Shown in pieces: positions 42,439-50,882 of a DNA stretch of 64,000 nt. Within the stretch, counting starts at the first letter, position 1, and each line of letters opens with the position of its first letter. The stretch lies in NCBI GenBank assembly GCA_900759015.1, contig CAAEUE010000014.1, positions 32,943 to 96,942 on the forward strand, in the 5' to 3' direction. The notes beneath the pieces are model-generated. The model was not told the origin of the DNA. It did not search any database and worked only from the letters and a program-made list of their open reading frames with translations. This DNA is from Clostridia bacterium. Its GTDB lineage: Bacteria; Bacillota; Clostridia; TANB77; CAG-508. Both the position numbers and the translations under genes were made by a program.

Positions 42439-43971
42439 TTAAGGCAAATCTATCTTTAAATGTTCGTTTTTCAAATCTTTTAATTTATTATTTATACGAT
42501 TAGCAATATTATCATTATAATTACTATGGTTTTCTATCAAATTAATATAATAATTTAATTTTTTTAAATAATTTTCTGAATTATTATTTGTTAAATATAA
42601 ATCATAATAAATATAAATCAATTCCTCTAAAGATTCAATAAGCTCATCAGAAGATTCTTCAAGCAAAGAAATAGCTTTGGTTAAATCTTTATGAATTCCA
42701 ATTTCTAAACAACCATCTTTATAAAAATATTTTGCTAAATTATATTTAGACCAATTACACAAAGTAAATTTTGGTGATTCGCTAGACAAAGTGTAGTAAT
42801 CAAAAGCTTTTTGTAAATTTATATTTCCTATTTTTCCTAGTCTGTAAAATTCACCAACTCTATTTTGACCCCAACTATCACCTAAATTAGCAGATTTCAT
42901 ATAATAATCAAAAGCAAGTTTTAAGTCATTTTGAGCCTCGTAGATTTTGCCAAGATTATTAAACGCATATACATGTCCCATATCTGCCGCAATTTTAAAC
43001 ATTTCAATTGCTTTTTCTTCGTTCTTAGAAATATGGGGAATAGTACCACAAAGTAGTATATTACCAATACTTGTGTAAGCATTAGCACAATTTAGTTTCC
43101 TAGCTTTGTTAAAATATTTTAAAGCTAAATACATATCATGTTTAGATTTAGTGCCAATATGCCCTTCATAATATAAATAACCAATAGCCCAATTAGCTGT
43201 TGGATGATTAGCCTTTGCAGCGACTTGATAGTAATCATAAGCTTTTTCATATCTAGCTTTTCCAGTTATAATTCCATAACATTCCATAGAAGCCATCTCA
43301 AAACATGCGAAAGGATTACCATGCCTTGCTAATTCATAAATGCCTCTAATAGACCAAATACCAGAAGTTAATTGGATATTAATAAAATCTTCAATATCAT
43401 TTACAGAAATATTTGTATCATATATTTTCTTTTCAATTATATTATTTAAATTTTCGTCAATATAAATAGGTTGTTTTTTATCTAAAACAGTATAAAATAA
43501 GACTTCTGCGATAAAATTATATAAATCGTTATTAGTTAAATTTGAGTATAAACGATTAGAAAGATTAGTTGTAATATCCGAGTCATTTTTACTAATAGAA
43601 TATAGTCGCGTACAAATATGACGCATTTTTTCATTTGTATTAAAAATATTAATTGTAATTTTTGCTGGAACATTAATATCTATTAATTTTAATATTTCCG
43701 AAAAAATAGGGAGTAAGGCGTTAGGATTTTGTATATATTTACTTTTTAAATTTTTAATATAATTTTTATAAGTAGAATTAATAGCCCTAAAACCTGTACA
43801 ATAATTATTAACAGTACTATCTGCAATTGAATCTGTATTAAAAATTATAGAGAATAAATCTGCTTGCCAAAAGCTTGCAGAATTATTACTTTCTTCTTTT
43901 AAAATTCTAAAAAAATTACCAAAAGATAAATAATTATCATTTATATTTAAACGAATAAAATTCTTTTTCAT
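42439..43971 (-). CDS. Sel1-repeat protein with unknown N-terminal domain
   Basis: 510 residues. Residues 1-200 form a helical domain of unknown family. From about 225 to 420, five or more Sel1-like repeats are recognisable by their A-x-x-x-(L/Y)G-x-(I/L)Y pattern: ANWAIGYLYYEG, AYTSIGNILLCG, AFNNLGKIYE, GQNRVGEFYRLG. The repeats form an alpha-solenoid used for protein binding, and such genes are common in mobile or variable regions of gut Firmicutes. The ribosome site GGAGG precedes ATG 43971. No signal peptide, so cytoplasmic. Partner unknown. Confidence 0.8.
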   Translation of the reverse strand: MKKNFIRLNINDNYLSFGNFFRILKEESNNSASFWQADLFSIIFNTDSIADSTVNNYCTGFRAINSTYKNYIKNLKSKYIQNPNALLPIFSEILKLIDINVPAKITINIFNTNEKMRHICTRLYSISKNDSDITTNLSNRLYSNLTNNDLYNFIAEVLFYTVLDKKQPIYIDENLNNIIEKKIYDTNISVNDIEDFINIQLTSGIWSIRGIYELARHGNPFACFEMASMECYGIITGKARYEKAYDYYQVAAKANHPTANWAIGYLYYEGHIGTKSKHDMYLALKYFNKARKLNCANAYTSIGNILLCGTIPHISKNEEKAIEMFKIAADMGHVYAFNNLGKIYEAQNDLKLAFDYYMKSANLGDSWGQNRVGEFYRLGKIGNINLQKAFDYYTLSSESPKFTLCNWSKYNLAKYFYKDGCLEIGIHKDLTKAISLLEESSDELIESLEELIYIYYDLYLTNNNSENYLKKLNYYINLIENHSNYNDNIANRINNKLKDLKNEHLKIDLP

Positions 43972-44138
43972 ATATAACCTCCAATAAATATATAAACATT
44001 ATATTTACATAATATATAAAAGTCAATATAAAAATGTGAAATAAACGTGAAACAAAATAAAAAACGTGAAAAAGTATGAGTTGATATTAGCATACAATAA
44101 AATATAGAATAGTAAAAAATAATAAGGAGCTGATTAAT

Positions 44139-44900
44139 ATAAATATTTTAGGATTAAATATTAATTACATAGAGCAAGGTGAAGGGGACAACGTCTTAAT
44201 TTTACCTGGTTGGGGAACAAATTATAATGTATATAAAAATTTAATAGACAATATTTCTAAATATGCAAAAGTATATTATTTTGATATGCCAGGTTTTGGA
44301 AAATCAGAAGAGCCAAAAGAAGCATGGAATACAGATAATTTTATAGAATTAGTAAAAGAATTTATTAAAATAAATAAAATAGATAATATAACATTAATAG
44401 GACATTCAAATGGTGGAAGAATTGCAATAAAAATGTTAAGTGAAGGAAATTTAGAATTTAAAGTACGAAGGTTAATTTTAATAGGAAGTGCAGGAATAGT
44501 TCATAAAAAAACAGCAAAACAAAAGGCAAAAATGTCTATAGTAAAATTGGGTAAAAAAGTATTAAATACGGGAATTGCAAAAAAAATTGCACCAAATGCG
44601 CTAGAAAATTTAAAGAAAAAAATGGGATCAGTGGATTATCGTAATGCAACACCTGTTATGAGAAATACATTAGTAAAATTAGTAAATGAAGATTTAAAAG
44701 ATAGACTACCAAAAGTAAATGTTCCAACATTACTATTATGGGGAGAAAATGACACAGAAACACCATTTGATGATGCTAAAATCATGGAAAAAGAAATACC
44801 AAATGCAGGGTTAGTACCTTTTAAGGGGTGTTCTCATTATGTGTTTTTAGAAAGACCTGTACAAATAAATAATATAATTAAAAATTTTATGGGAAAATAA
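44139..44900 (+). CDS. Alpha/beta hydrolase with probable non-AUG start
   Basis: Homology clearly begins before the first ATG (44286): the upstream frame encodes INILGLNINYIEQGEG and LPGWGTN, the normal hydrolase N-terminus with oxyanion-hole turn. The frame opens at 44091 and has no ATG, GTG or TTG at a useful distance. AAGGAG (44124-44129) lies nine bases before an ATA at 44139, the preferred start; ATT 44133 is possible. GHSNGG is the nucleophile elbow, GEND and CSHYVF carry the acid and His. About 253 residues. It precedes a MurF-like ligase and Ddl. Substrate unknown. Confidence 0.75.
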   Translation: MNILGLNINYIEQGEGDNVLILPGWGTNYNVYKNLIDNISKYAKVYYFDMPGFGKSEEPKEAWNTDNFIELVKEFIKINKIDNITLIGHSNGGRIAIKMLSEGNLEFKVRRLILIGSAGIVHKKTAKQKAKMSIVKLGKKVLNTGIAKKIAPNALENLKKKMGSVDYRNATPVMRNTLVKLVNEDLKDRLPKVNVPTLLLWGENDTETPFDDAKIMEKEIPNAGLVPFKGCSHYVFLERPVQINNIIKNFMGK

Positions 44901-44915
44901 ATTTGGAGGATATTT

Positions 44916-46460
44916 ATGAAGATAATAATTATAATAGAACTTATTATAAATTATATATTATTGCTAATATTTAACACACATATGTTACAACTAAATTCAT
45001 ATTTCTTCTTAAAACATTTTAAATGGATGAGAAAAAATATAAAGAAATTATTATTACAACTAATTTTAGTAATACCAACAATATTAATATATCTTAATAA
45101 TACCATATTAAATATAGCTATAATAATTATTTTAGGAATTTCAATAATATATAATATTCCAAAAAGAAATTCAAAAATATCATTAAAATATACTGGTAGA
45201 GTAAAAAGATTAATATTTACAGATATGCTAATATCACTATTAATTTTATTTGTTGGAAGAATACAAAATTATATAATAACTAAATTAATAATTATAAATG
45301 TATTTGCAAATATGCTAATAATATTATCAAATTTAGTAAATCACCCTATAGAAATGTTAGGAAGAAAGAGATACATAAACGATGCAAAAAGAATATTAAA
45401 CGAAATGCCAAATTTACTAGTTATAGGAATAACAGGAAGTTATGGAAAAACTAGTATGAAAAATTTTTTGTATAGTTTATTATCAGAAAAATATGATGTT
45501 TTAAAAACTCCAAAAAACTATAATACAACAATGGGAGTTGTAAAAACTATAAGAGAGGAATTAAAGCCAACTCATCAAATATTTTTGTGTGAGATGGGAG
45601 CAACAAATGTTGGTGATATTAAAGAAATATGTGATATTGTAAATCCAAAATTAGGAGTAATTACATCTATAGGACCACAACACTTAGAAAGTTTTAAAAG
45701 CATAGAAAATATAATAAAAACTAAATTTGAATTGGCAGACAGTGTAAAACAAAATAATGGAACCATATTTTTAAATTATGATAATGAATATATAAAAAAT
45801 AAAGAATTAGATATGAACAAGATAACATATGGAGTAAATGATAAATCACTAGATTATAATTCATATGATTTAGAATCTTCTAATAAAGGATTAAGATTTA
45901 AAATTCTAGATAAAGAAACTAATGAGGAAAAAGAATTAAAAACAAAATTAATAGGAAGGCATAACATTGTAAACATTACGGGAGCAATAGCTGTGGCAGA
46001 TTATTTAAAAGTTCCGATGAAAAAAATTGTGGTAAAAGTAAGAGAAATACAAAATGTAAAACATAGGTTAGAATTATTGCCAAAAGGTAATATTGCAATA
46101 ATAGATGATTCGTATAATGCAAACCCTATAAGTTCGAAATCAGCGGTTGATACATTAGGAGAATTTAAAGGAATAAAGATAATAGTTACTCCAGGTCTTA
46201 TAGAACTTGGTAAAGAACAAGAAAAATATAACTATGAATTTGGAAAATACATGGCGGATGTTTGTGATTATATTTTCTTAGTTGGAACAGATAATTACGA
46301 AGCCATACTTAAAGGAATAAAAGAAAAAAATTATGATGAACAAAAAGTATTTAAGGTGAATTTGCCACAAGAAGCTGTTAGTCAAATTATAAGTTGGAAT
46401 TTAAAAGAAGAAGTAATAGTCTTATTGGAAAATGATTTACCAGATAATTATAATTTATAA
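44916..46460 (+). CDS. murF: MurF-like Mur ligase with N-terminal membrane domain
   Basis: 514 residues. Residues 1-145 hold four to five membrane helices in place of the usual MurF N-terminal substrate domain. The ATP-binding GITGSYGKTS is at 171-180, followed by NYNTTMGVV, EMGATNVGDI, the central HNIVNITGAIAVA and the C-terminal DDSYNANPIS, all Mur-ligase motifs and closest to MurF. MurF adds D-Ala-D-Ala to UDP-MurNAc-tripeptide; here the enzyme would be membrane-tethered. The ddl gene that makes its dipeptide substrate follows by 57 bases, supporting the call. A second, canonical murF elsewhere cannot be excluded. Confidence 0.85.
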   Translation: MKIIIIIELIINYILLLIFNTHMLQLNSYFFLKHFKWMRKNIKKLLLQLILVIPTILIYLNNTILNIAIIIILGISIIYNIPKRNSKISLKYTGRVKRLIFTDMLISLLILFVGRIQNYIITKLIIINVFANMLIILSNLVNHPIEMLGRKRYINDAKRILNEMPNLLVIGITGSYGKTSMKNFLYSLLSEKYDVLKTPKNYNTTMGVVKTIREELKPTHQIFLCEMGATNVGDIKEICDIVNPKLGVITSIGPQHLESFKSIENIIKTKFELADSVKQNNGTIFLNYDNEYIKNKELDMNKITYGVNDKSLDYNSYDLESSNKGLRFKILDKETNEEKELKTKLIGRHNIVNITGAIAVADYLKVPMKKIVVKVREIQNVKHRLELLPKGNIAIIDDSYNANPISSKSAVDTLGEFKGIKIIVTPGLIELGKEQEKYNYEFGKYMADVCDYIFLVGTDNYEAILKGIKEKNYDEQKVFKVNLPQEAVSQIISWNLKEEVIVLLENDLPDNYNL

Positions 46461-46517
46461 ATATCTTAAGCTAAACGAAATATTCATAAAGAGTTTAAAG
46501 GAAGGTAGGTAATTTTT

Positions 46518-47708
46518 ATGAAAATTAAATTAGGTGTTTTCTTTGGTGGAAAGAGTGTTGAACATGAAGTGTCTATAATAACTGCACTTCAAGCAATAGA
46601 AAATATGAATAAGGAAAAATATGATATTGTACCAATATATATTGCAAAAGATAATAAAATGTATTGTGGAGACTTTGTTGATGATATAAAACAATACACA
46701 AATATAGAGAATTTAAAAAGAATAAGTACACAAGTAACTCTTTCATTAAAGGATAATAAAACAGTTTTATTAAGAACAAATAAGAAATTTTACGAAAATG
46801 AAGTTTATGACTATATAGATGTTGCATTCCCTATTGTTCATGGTACAAATGTAGAAGATGGTACACTTCAAGGATATTTAAAAATGTTTAATTTACCATA
46901 TGTTGGATGCGATGTTACATCATCTGCAGTTGGAATGGATAAATATGTTTCTAAAACAATTTTAAAAGAAAACAATATTCCTGTTTTAGACTGCAAATGT
47001 TATTATAAAAATGAAGAAGTAGAAGATATAGTAAAAAGTGTTGAAGCTAATATAGAATATCCTGTAATTGTTAAACCAATCAATTTAGGATCAAGTATTG
47101 GAATAGTTGTTGCAAAAAATAGAGAAGAATTAGAAGAGGCAATAGAAGATGCATTTACATATGCGAGAAAGATTTTAATAGAAAAAGCTATAAAGAATTT
47201 AAAAGAAGTAAATTGCTCTGTTCTAGGTGATTACGAAGAATGTAATGCCTCAGAATGTGAAGAATTAGATAAAACATCAGATATTTTATCATATGAAGAT
47301 AAATATATATCAGGAGGTAAAAAAACAGGCGGAGCTAAACAATCTATGAATGCAGGAGTATTAAAATTACCAGCAGATATAAGTAAAGAATTAAAAGAAA
47401 GAATTCAAACTTTAGCAAAAGAAACATTTAAAATATTAGGTTGCACAGGAGTAATACGTATAGACTTTTTAATTGATGAAGATACAGATAATGTATATGT
47501 AAACGAGGTAAATACTATTCCTGGTTGTTTATCTTTCCATCTATGGAGAGCAGTAGGAATGGAATATCCAGAGTTATTAGATAAAGAAATCGAATTAGCA
47601 TTAAAAAGAAATCGTGAAGAAAATAATATGGTATTTTCTTTTGACACAAATGTATTAGAAGGATATGCAAATGGCGGACTTAAAGGTGGAAAAGGAAAAT
47701 TGGCCTAA
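46518..47708 (+). CDS. ddl: D-alanine-D-alanine ligase
   Basis: 396 residues, about 80-90 more than short Ddl forms. It has the N-terminal GGKSVEHEVSIITA, IVHGTNVEDG where most have HG..GEDG, the ATP-grasp segment VKPINLGSSIG, and the C-terminal EVNTIPGC metal/substrate loop. The extra length lies in the central region after EVNCSVLGDYEE and in a Gly-rich tail. It makes the D-Ala-D-Ala dipeptide used by the MurF-like gene upstream. D-Ala-D-Lac or D-Ser specificity cannot be decided by eye. The ribosome site AAGGAAGG precedes ATG. Confidence 0.9.
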   Translation: MKIKLGVFFGGKSVEHEVSIITALQAIENMNKEKYDIVPIYIAKDNKMYCGDFVDDIKQYTNIENLKRISTQVTLSLKDNKTVLLRTNKKFYENEVYDYIDVAFPIVHGTNVEDGTLQGYLKMFNLPYVGCDVTSSAVGMDKYVSKTILKENNIPVLDCKCYYKNEEVEDIVKSVEANIEYPVIVKPINLGSSIGIVVAKNREELEEAIEDAFTYARKILIEKAIKNLKEVNCSVLGDYEECNASECEELDKTSDILSYEDKYISGGKKTGGAKQSMNAGVLKLPADISKELKERIQTLAKETFKILGCTGVIRIDFLIDEDTDNVYVNEVNTIPGCLSFHLWRAVGMEYPELLDKEIELALKRNREENNMVFSFDTNVLEGYANGGLKGGKGKLA

Positions 47709-47735
47709 ATGAACTTTTAGGACGGAGCTTAAAGT
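47704..47735. repeat. REP-like hairpin, GAACTTTA-arm variant
   Basis: TGAACTTTT-AGGACGGAGC-TTAAAGTTCA right at the ddl stop codon. It shares its loop AGGACGGAGC-type core with the 23876 unit. Confidence 0.75.
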
Positions 47736-47764
47736 TCAAAAGTTGCGAGAAAATTAGAAAAATA

Positions 47765-47798
47765 AAGCCCCCTGTTACCAGAAAGGTAATGGGGGCTT
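47765..47798. terminator. Terminator between ddl and the 47852 orphan gene
   Basis: AAGCCCCCTGTTACC and GGTAATGGGGGCTT around AGAAA; the minus strand continues into TTTATTTTT, so it fits the minus gene best. Confidence 0.85.
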
Positions 47799-47851
47799 CA
47801 TTGGTTTTGCTAAATTAGCACTCGCCATCGGTGGTGGCTTAACATAAGAGT

Positions 47852-48622
47852 TTAAAATACAAAATAGACGATACTGTTTTTTTGGTCATAAGTAAGTGAA
47901 GTCACTTTAGTACAAGCAGTTTGATTTGCAAGATAATCCATATATTGATAGCTTGTAGCTATATTAGACAAATATGAAGGATCTGCTAAAAATGCTTCAT
48001 GGTCTTTGCTTATCTGAGCTAAGACCTTTAAAGCTTCTTCATCTGTAAACTTTTTTGTGAAACATTTACAGATATTTTTAGGAAGCCCAGTAGAAGACAT
48101 AAATAACTTTAATTTCCTTGTATATTCTGCTTTAGCAGTGGCAATATTTACCATAATATACTTTCGGTTTTTCTTGTTATTTCCTTCAATACGAAGTTCC
48201 CACGTATCATCGATTTCATAGACCACGAGATGAGAACCATAATATTTTAAGTTAACGGTTTTATACTCCGTTCCAATTTGACTTACTACAAATTCTGTTG
48301 TTTCAACATCGTGAACAATTCGTTCTCTTAGAATTGCCATTTCTTTTGCAGCTTTTTCTTTAGATATAACCTGCGTTACATCTTCTGTTTTTTGATCCTT
48401 TAAATGTAAGCAGTGTCTGTGAAAAGCAATTAACGAACTTGAAGGAGATACTTCCTTTTCTTTTCTTATCTTGTCGCTTTTGGTAACAATGTAGATATCT
48501 TCTGGGTTAAGAATATTTACAAGATAATAGTAAACTTTGCCATTATCTTCTATTATATAAATATCACCAGAAATTGAGCCTACATATTCTGACCGTCCTT
48601 TACCTAAAAATACTTTCTCCAT
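47852..48622 (-). CDS. Orphan protein of unknown function
   Basis: 256 residues, lysine/glutamate-rich, mixed alpha/beta, no membrane segment. No recognised family or motif. It has AAAGGGG before ATG 48622, its own TATAAT promoter in the gap shared with the divergent DUF1848 gene, and a strong terminator on its 3' side. Codon choice (CGT, CGA, GCC, GTC) is richer in G+C than the DUF1848 gene. One more member of the scattered single-gene cassettes. Confidence 0.65.
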   Translation of the reverse strand: MEKVFLGKGRSEYVGSISGDIYIIEDNGKVYYYLVNILNPEDIYIVTKSDKIRKEKEVSPSSSLIAFHRHCLHLKDQKTEDVTQVISKEKAAKEMAILRERIVHDVETTEFVVSQIGTEYKTVNLKYYGSHLVVYEIDDTWELRIEGNNKKNRKYIMVNIATAKAEYTRKLKLFMSSTGLPKNICKCFTKKFTDEEALKVLAQISKDHEAFLADPSYLSNIATSYQYMDYLANQTACTKVTSLTYDQKNSIVYFVF

Positions 48623-48727
48623 AAAACCCCTTTCTAATCAATTGATTACCATAAATTAAACAGTTGCTAAATTGCTTTATAGGTTGTATTATAATATGAA
48701 TATATAATTTTAGTAAAGAGGTAGGAA

Positions 48728-49618
48728 ATGATTTTAAATGTAAGTGGAAGAACTGATATAGTAGCTTTTTACACAGAATGGTTTATGAACAGGTATAAAG
48801 AAGGTTTTTTTGACGTAAGAAATCCTTTTTATAACCAGCAAGTTAGTAGAATATATATGGAAGATGTCGATGCTATCTTATTTTGTACAAAAAATCCAAT
48901 GCCAATAATTCCATATTTAAAAGAAATAGAAAAGCCAATATTATTTCATGTTACTTTAACTCCATATAAAAGTGATATTGAACCAGGTGTTCCAGATAAA
49001 AGAAAAATAGTAGAAGCAATAAAGGAAATTTCGAAGATAGTAGGAATAGATAATATATACGTAAGATATGATCCAATATTTATAAGTGATAAATACACTA
49101 TAGAATATCATATAAAAGCCTTTAATCACTTATGCGAGTTATTAAATGGATGTATAAAGCATTTTATTGTATCATTTATTGATGATTATAAAAATGTTAG
49201 AAATAATTATAAATTTTTAAGATTAAAAGATTTTAAAGAAAGTGATTATGAAGCAATAGGAAAGAACTTTAGTAAGAGTGCCAAAGAAAACGGAATGACT
49301 GTACAAACTTGTTTTGAAGAGAGAAATTTGGTGGAATATGGTTTTATACAAGCAGATTGTCTAGGAAAAGAGTTGGCAGAAAGACTAACTGGAAAAACTA
49401 AATTCAAAAAATGGAAAGCACGTAGTGGTGGAAAGTGTAATTGCGTAGAAATGGCAGATATAGGCGCATATAATACGTGTAAGCATTTTTGCAAATATTG
49501 CTATGCAAATTATGATGAAAAAATTGTAGCACAAAATAATAAATTACATGATGTAAATTCATCTTTATTAATAGGCAAACTAGCAGAGGACGATATAATT
49601 AAAAGAAGAAAAAATTAA
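48728..49618 (+). CDS. DUF1848 protein (radical-SAM-like cysteine cluster at C-terminus)
   Basis: 296 residues beginning MILNVSGRTDI, the DUF1848 start. The C-terminal part has CNC (237-239) and then C251-x3-C255-x2-C258 followed by YANYD, a CxxxCxxC pattern like that which binds a 4Fe-4S cluster in radical SAM enzymes, though here it lies at the C-terminal end. The family occurs in anaerobes next to DNA-related or hypothetical genes; its reaction is unknown. Single gene, divergent from the 47852 orphan. Confidence 0.85.
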   Translation: MILNVSGRTDIVAFYTEWFMNRYKEGFFDVRNPFYNQQVSRIYMEDVDAILFCTKNPMPIIPYLKEIEKPILFHVTLTPYKSDIEPGVPDKRKIVEAIKEISKIVGIDNIYVRYDPIFISDKYTIEYHIKAFNHLCELLNGCIKHFIVSFIDDYKNVRNNYKFLRLKDFKESDYEAIGKNFSKSAKENGMTVQTCFEERNLVEYGFIQADCLGKELAERLTGKTKFKKWKARSGGKCNCVEMADIGAYNTCKHFCKYCYANYDEKIVAQNNKLHDVNSSLLIGKLAEDDIIKRRKN

Positions 49619-49673
49619 AAAATATGTAACAAAAATAAAGTTTTTAACACTAATAAAATGAAAGGGGGAAATT

Positions 49674-50171
49674 ATGCAGGATATAGAAGAGATTTATAAT
49701 AATTATGCTCAAATAGTATATAAATACATATTCTGCTTAACCAAAAATAAAGAATTAAGTGAAGATATAGTACAAGAAACTTTCTTAGTAGCTGTTAAAA
49801 ACATAAATAAATTTAGAGGAGAAAGTAAGATTTCTACATGGCTGTGTCAAATTGCAAAATTTATTTTGTATAAAGACATAAGAAAAAAAGAAAAGCAAAA
49901 AAATATATCTTTAGAAGATGTAGAAAATGAACTTATAACAGAAAATTCACTGGAAGAAAATATATTTTTACAAGAGGATAAGCTAGATTTATTAAAGAAA
50001 ATTCAAAAGCTAAATGATGAAACAAAAAGCGTAATGTATTTAAAATTATTAGGTGGGCTAAAAAATGAAGAAATAGCAGAAGTAATGAATAAAACACCAA
50101 ACTGGGTAAGAGTTACATATTTTAGAGGAAAGCAAAAAATAAAGGAGGATAAAGATGAAAAACGAATGTGA
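49674..50171 (+). CDS. ECF-type RNA polymerase sigma factor
   Basis: 165 residues. Region 2 (about 5-70) contains YKYIFCLTKNKELSEDIVQETFL, and region 4 (about 105-155) ends in a helix-turn-helix with NEEIAEVMNKTPNWVRVTYFRG. These are the only two domains, as expected for an ECF factor. It recruits RNA polymerase to a specific stress regulon. The stop overlaps the start of the anti-sigma gene by 17 bases, so the pair is coupled. AAAGGGGG serves as ribosome site. Confidence 0.93.
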   Translation: MQDIEEIYNNYAQIVYKYIFCLTKNKELSEDIVQETFLVAVKNINKFRGESKISTWLCQIAKFILYKDIRKKEKQKNISLEDVENELITENSLEENIFLQEDKLDLLKKIQKLNDETKSVMYLKLLGGLKNEEIAEVMNKTPNWVRVTYFRGKQKIKEDKDEKRM

Positions 50172-50820
50172 TATCGTTCAAGATTTACTATTTAGTTATA
50201 AAGATGGATGTTTAAAACAAGGTTCAAAAGAATTTGTAGAAAAACATTTAAAAAAATGTGAGAATTGTGCAAAAGTATATTCAGAAATGAATAATGAAGA
50301 AGAGCAATCTGATATTCCAAAAGATGAAATTGATTATTTAAAAAAGATAAAAAAGAAGATGAAAAAGAAAACAAAAATTATTATAGCGATTTCTGTTATA
50401 TTAATTATTTTTATTATTTTGAATATTGCTGTATTCATTAATTATGATAAATATATAAGTGAAATGACAATATTTTTAGAAGATTCAATAACAGATGAAG
50501 AGCGAGCAGAGATAGAAAATGTAATAAAAGAAACAGATAAAAATGCTGAAATTACATATAAATCAAAAGAAGATGCATTAAATAATATGAAGCAACAGTT
50601 TGCAGATAGACAAGATTTATTAACAGGATATGAAGGAGAGAATAATATATTTCCAGCATATTATGAAGTAAATTCAAATAAAAAAGCGATTGAAGAGATA
50701 GAAGCAAAATTAATTAATAATGAAAAAATTAAAAATATAAGTAGTAGTAAAGGTGTAAATCCATATGAATTATTTTTTATGCAATATGTATATGTTCCAT
50801 TAACAGGAAAAAATAAATAA
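50155..50820 (+). CDS. Anti-sigma factor with an FtsX-like extracytoplasmic domain
   Basis: 221 residues in three parts. Residues 1-45 are a zinc-binding anti-sigma domain (C5, H31, C35, C38 in HLKKCENC). One membrane helix spans 73-95. Residues 103-198 follow the FtsX extracellular-domain pattern: MTIFLEDSITDEERAEI, then a TYKSKEDALNNMKQ segment resembling the FtsX YVSKEEAL strand-helix, a DLLTGYEGENNIFPAYYEV segment with the hydrophobic-proline turn, and a C-terminal helix-strand. It should hold the sigma factor inactive until an outside signal arrives. The FtsX resemblance is by eye. Confidence 0.85.
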   Translation: MKNECDIVQDLLFSYKDGCLKQGSKEFVEKHLKKCENCAKVYSEMNNEEEQSDIPKDEIDYLKKIKKKMKKKTKIIIAISVILIIFIILNIAVFINYDKYISEMTIFLEDSITDEERAEIENVIKETDKNAEITYKSKEDALNNMKQQFADRQDLLTGYEGENNIFPAYYEVNSNKKAIEEIEAKLINNEKIKNISSSKGVNPYELFFMQYVYVPLTGKNK

Positions 50821-50824
50821 AGTA

Positions 50825-50874
50825 ACGCCCCTCTACACAGAAAGAAATTTATTTCTTGTGTAGAGGGGCGTTTT
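50825..50874. terminator. Strong terminator between the anti-sigma and RelA/SpoT-domain genes
   Basis: CGCCCCTCTACACA and TGTGTAGAGGGGCG with additional AGAAAGAAAT/ATTTCTT pairing and flanking A/T tracts. Works in both directions. Confidence 0.88.
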
Positions 50875-50882
50875 ATGAGACC

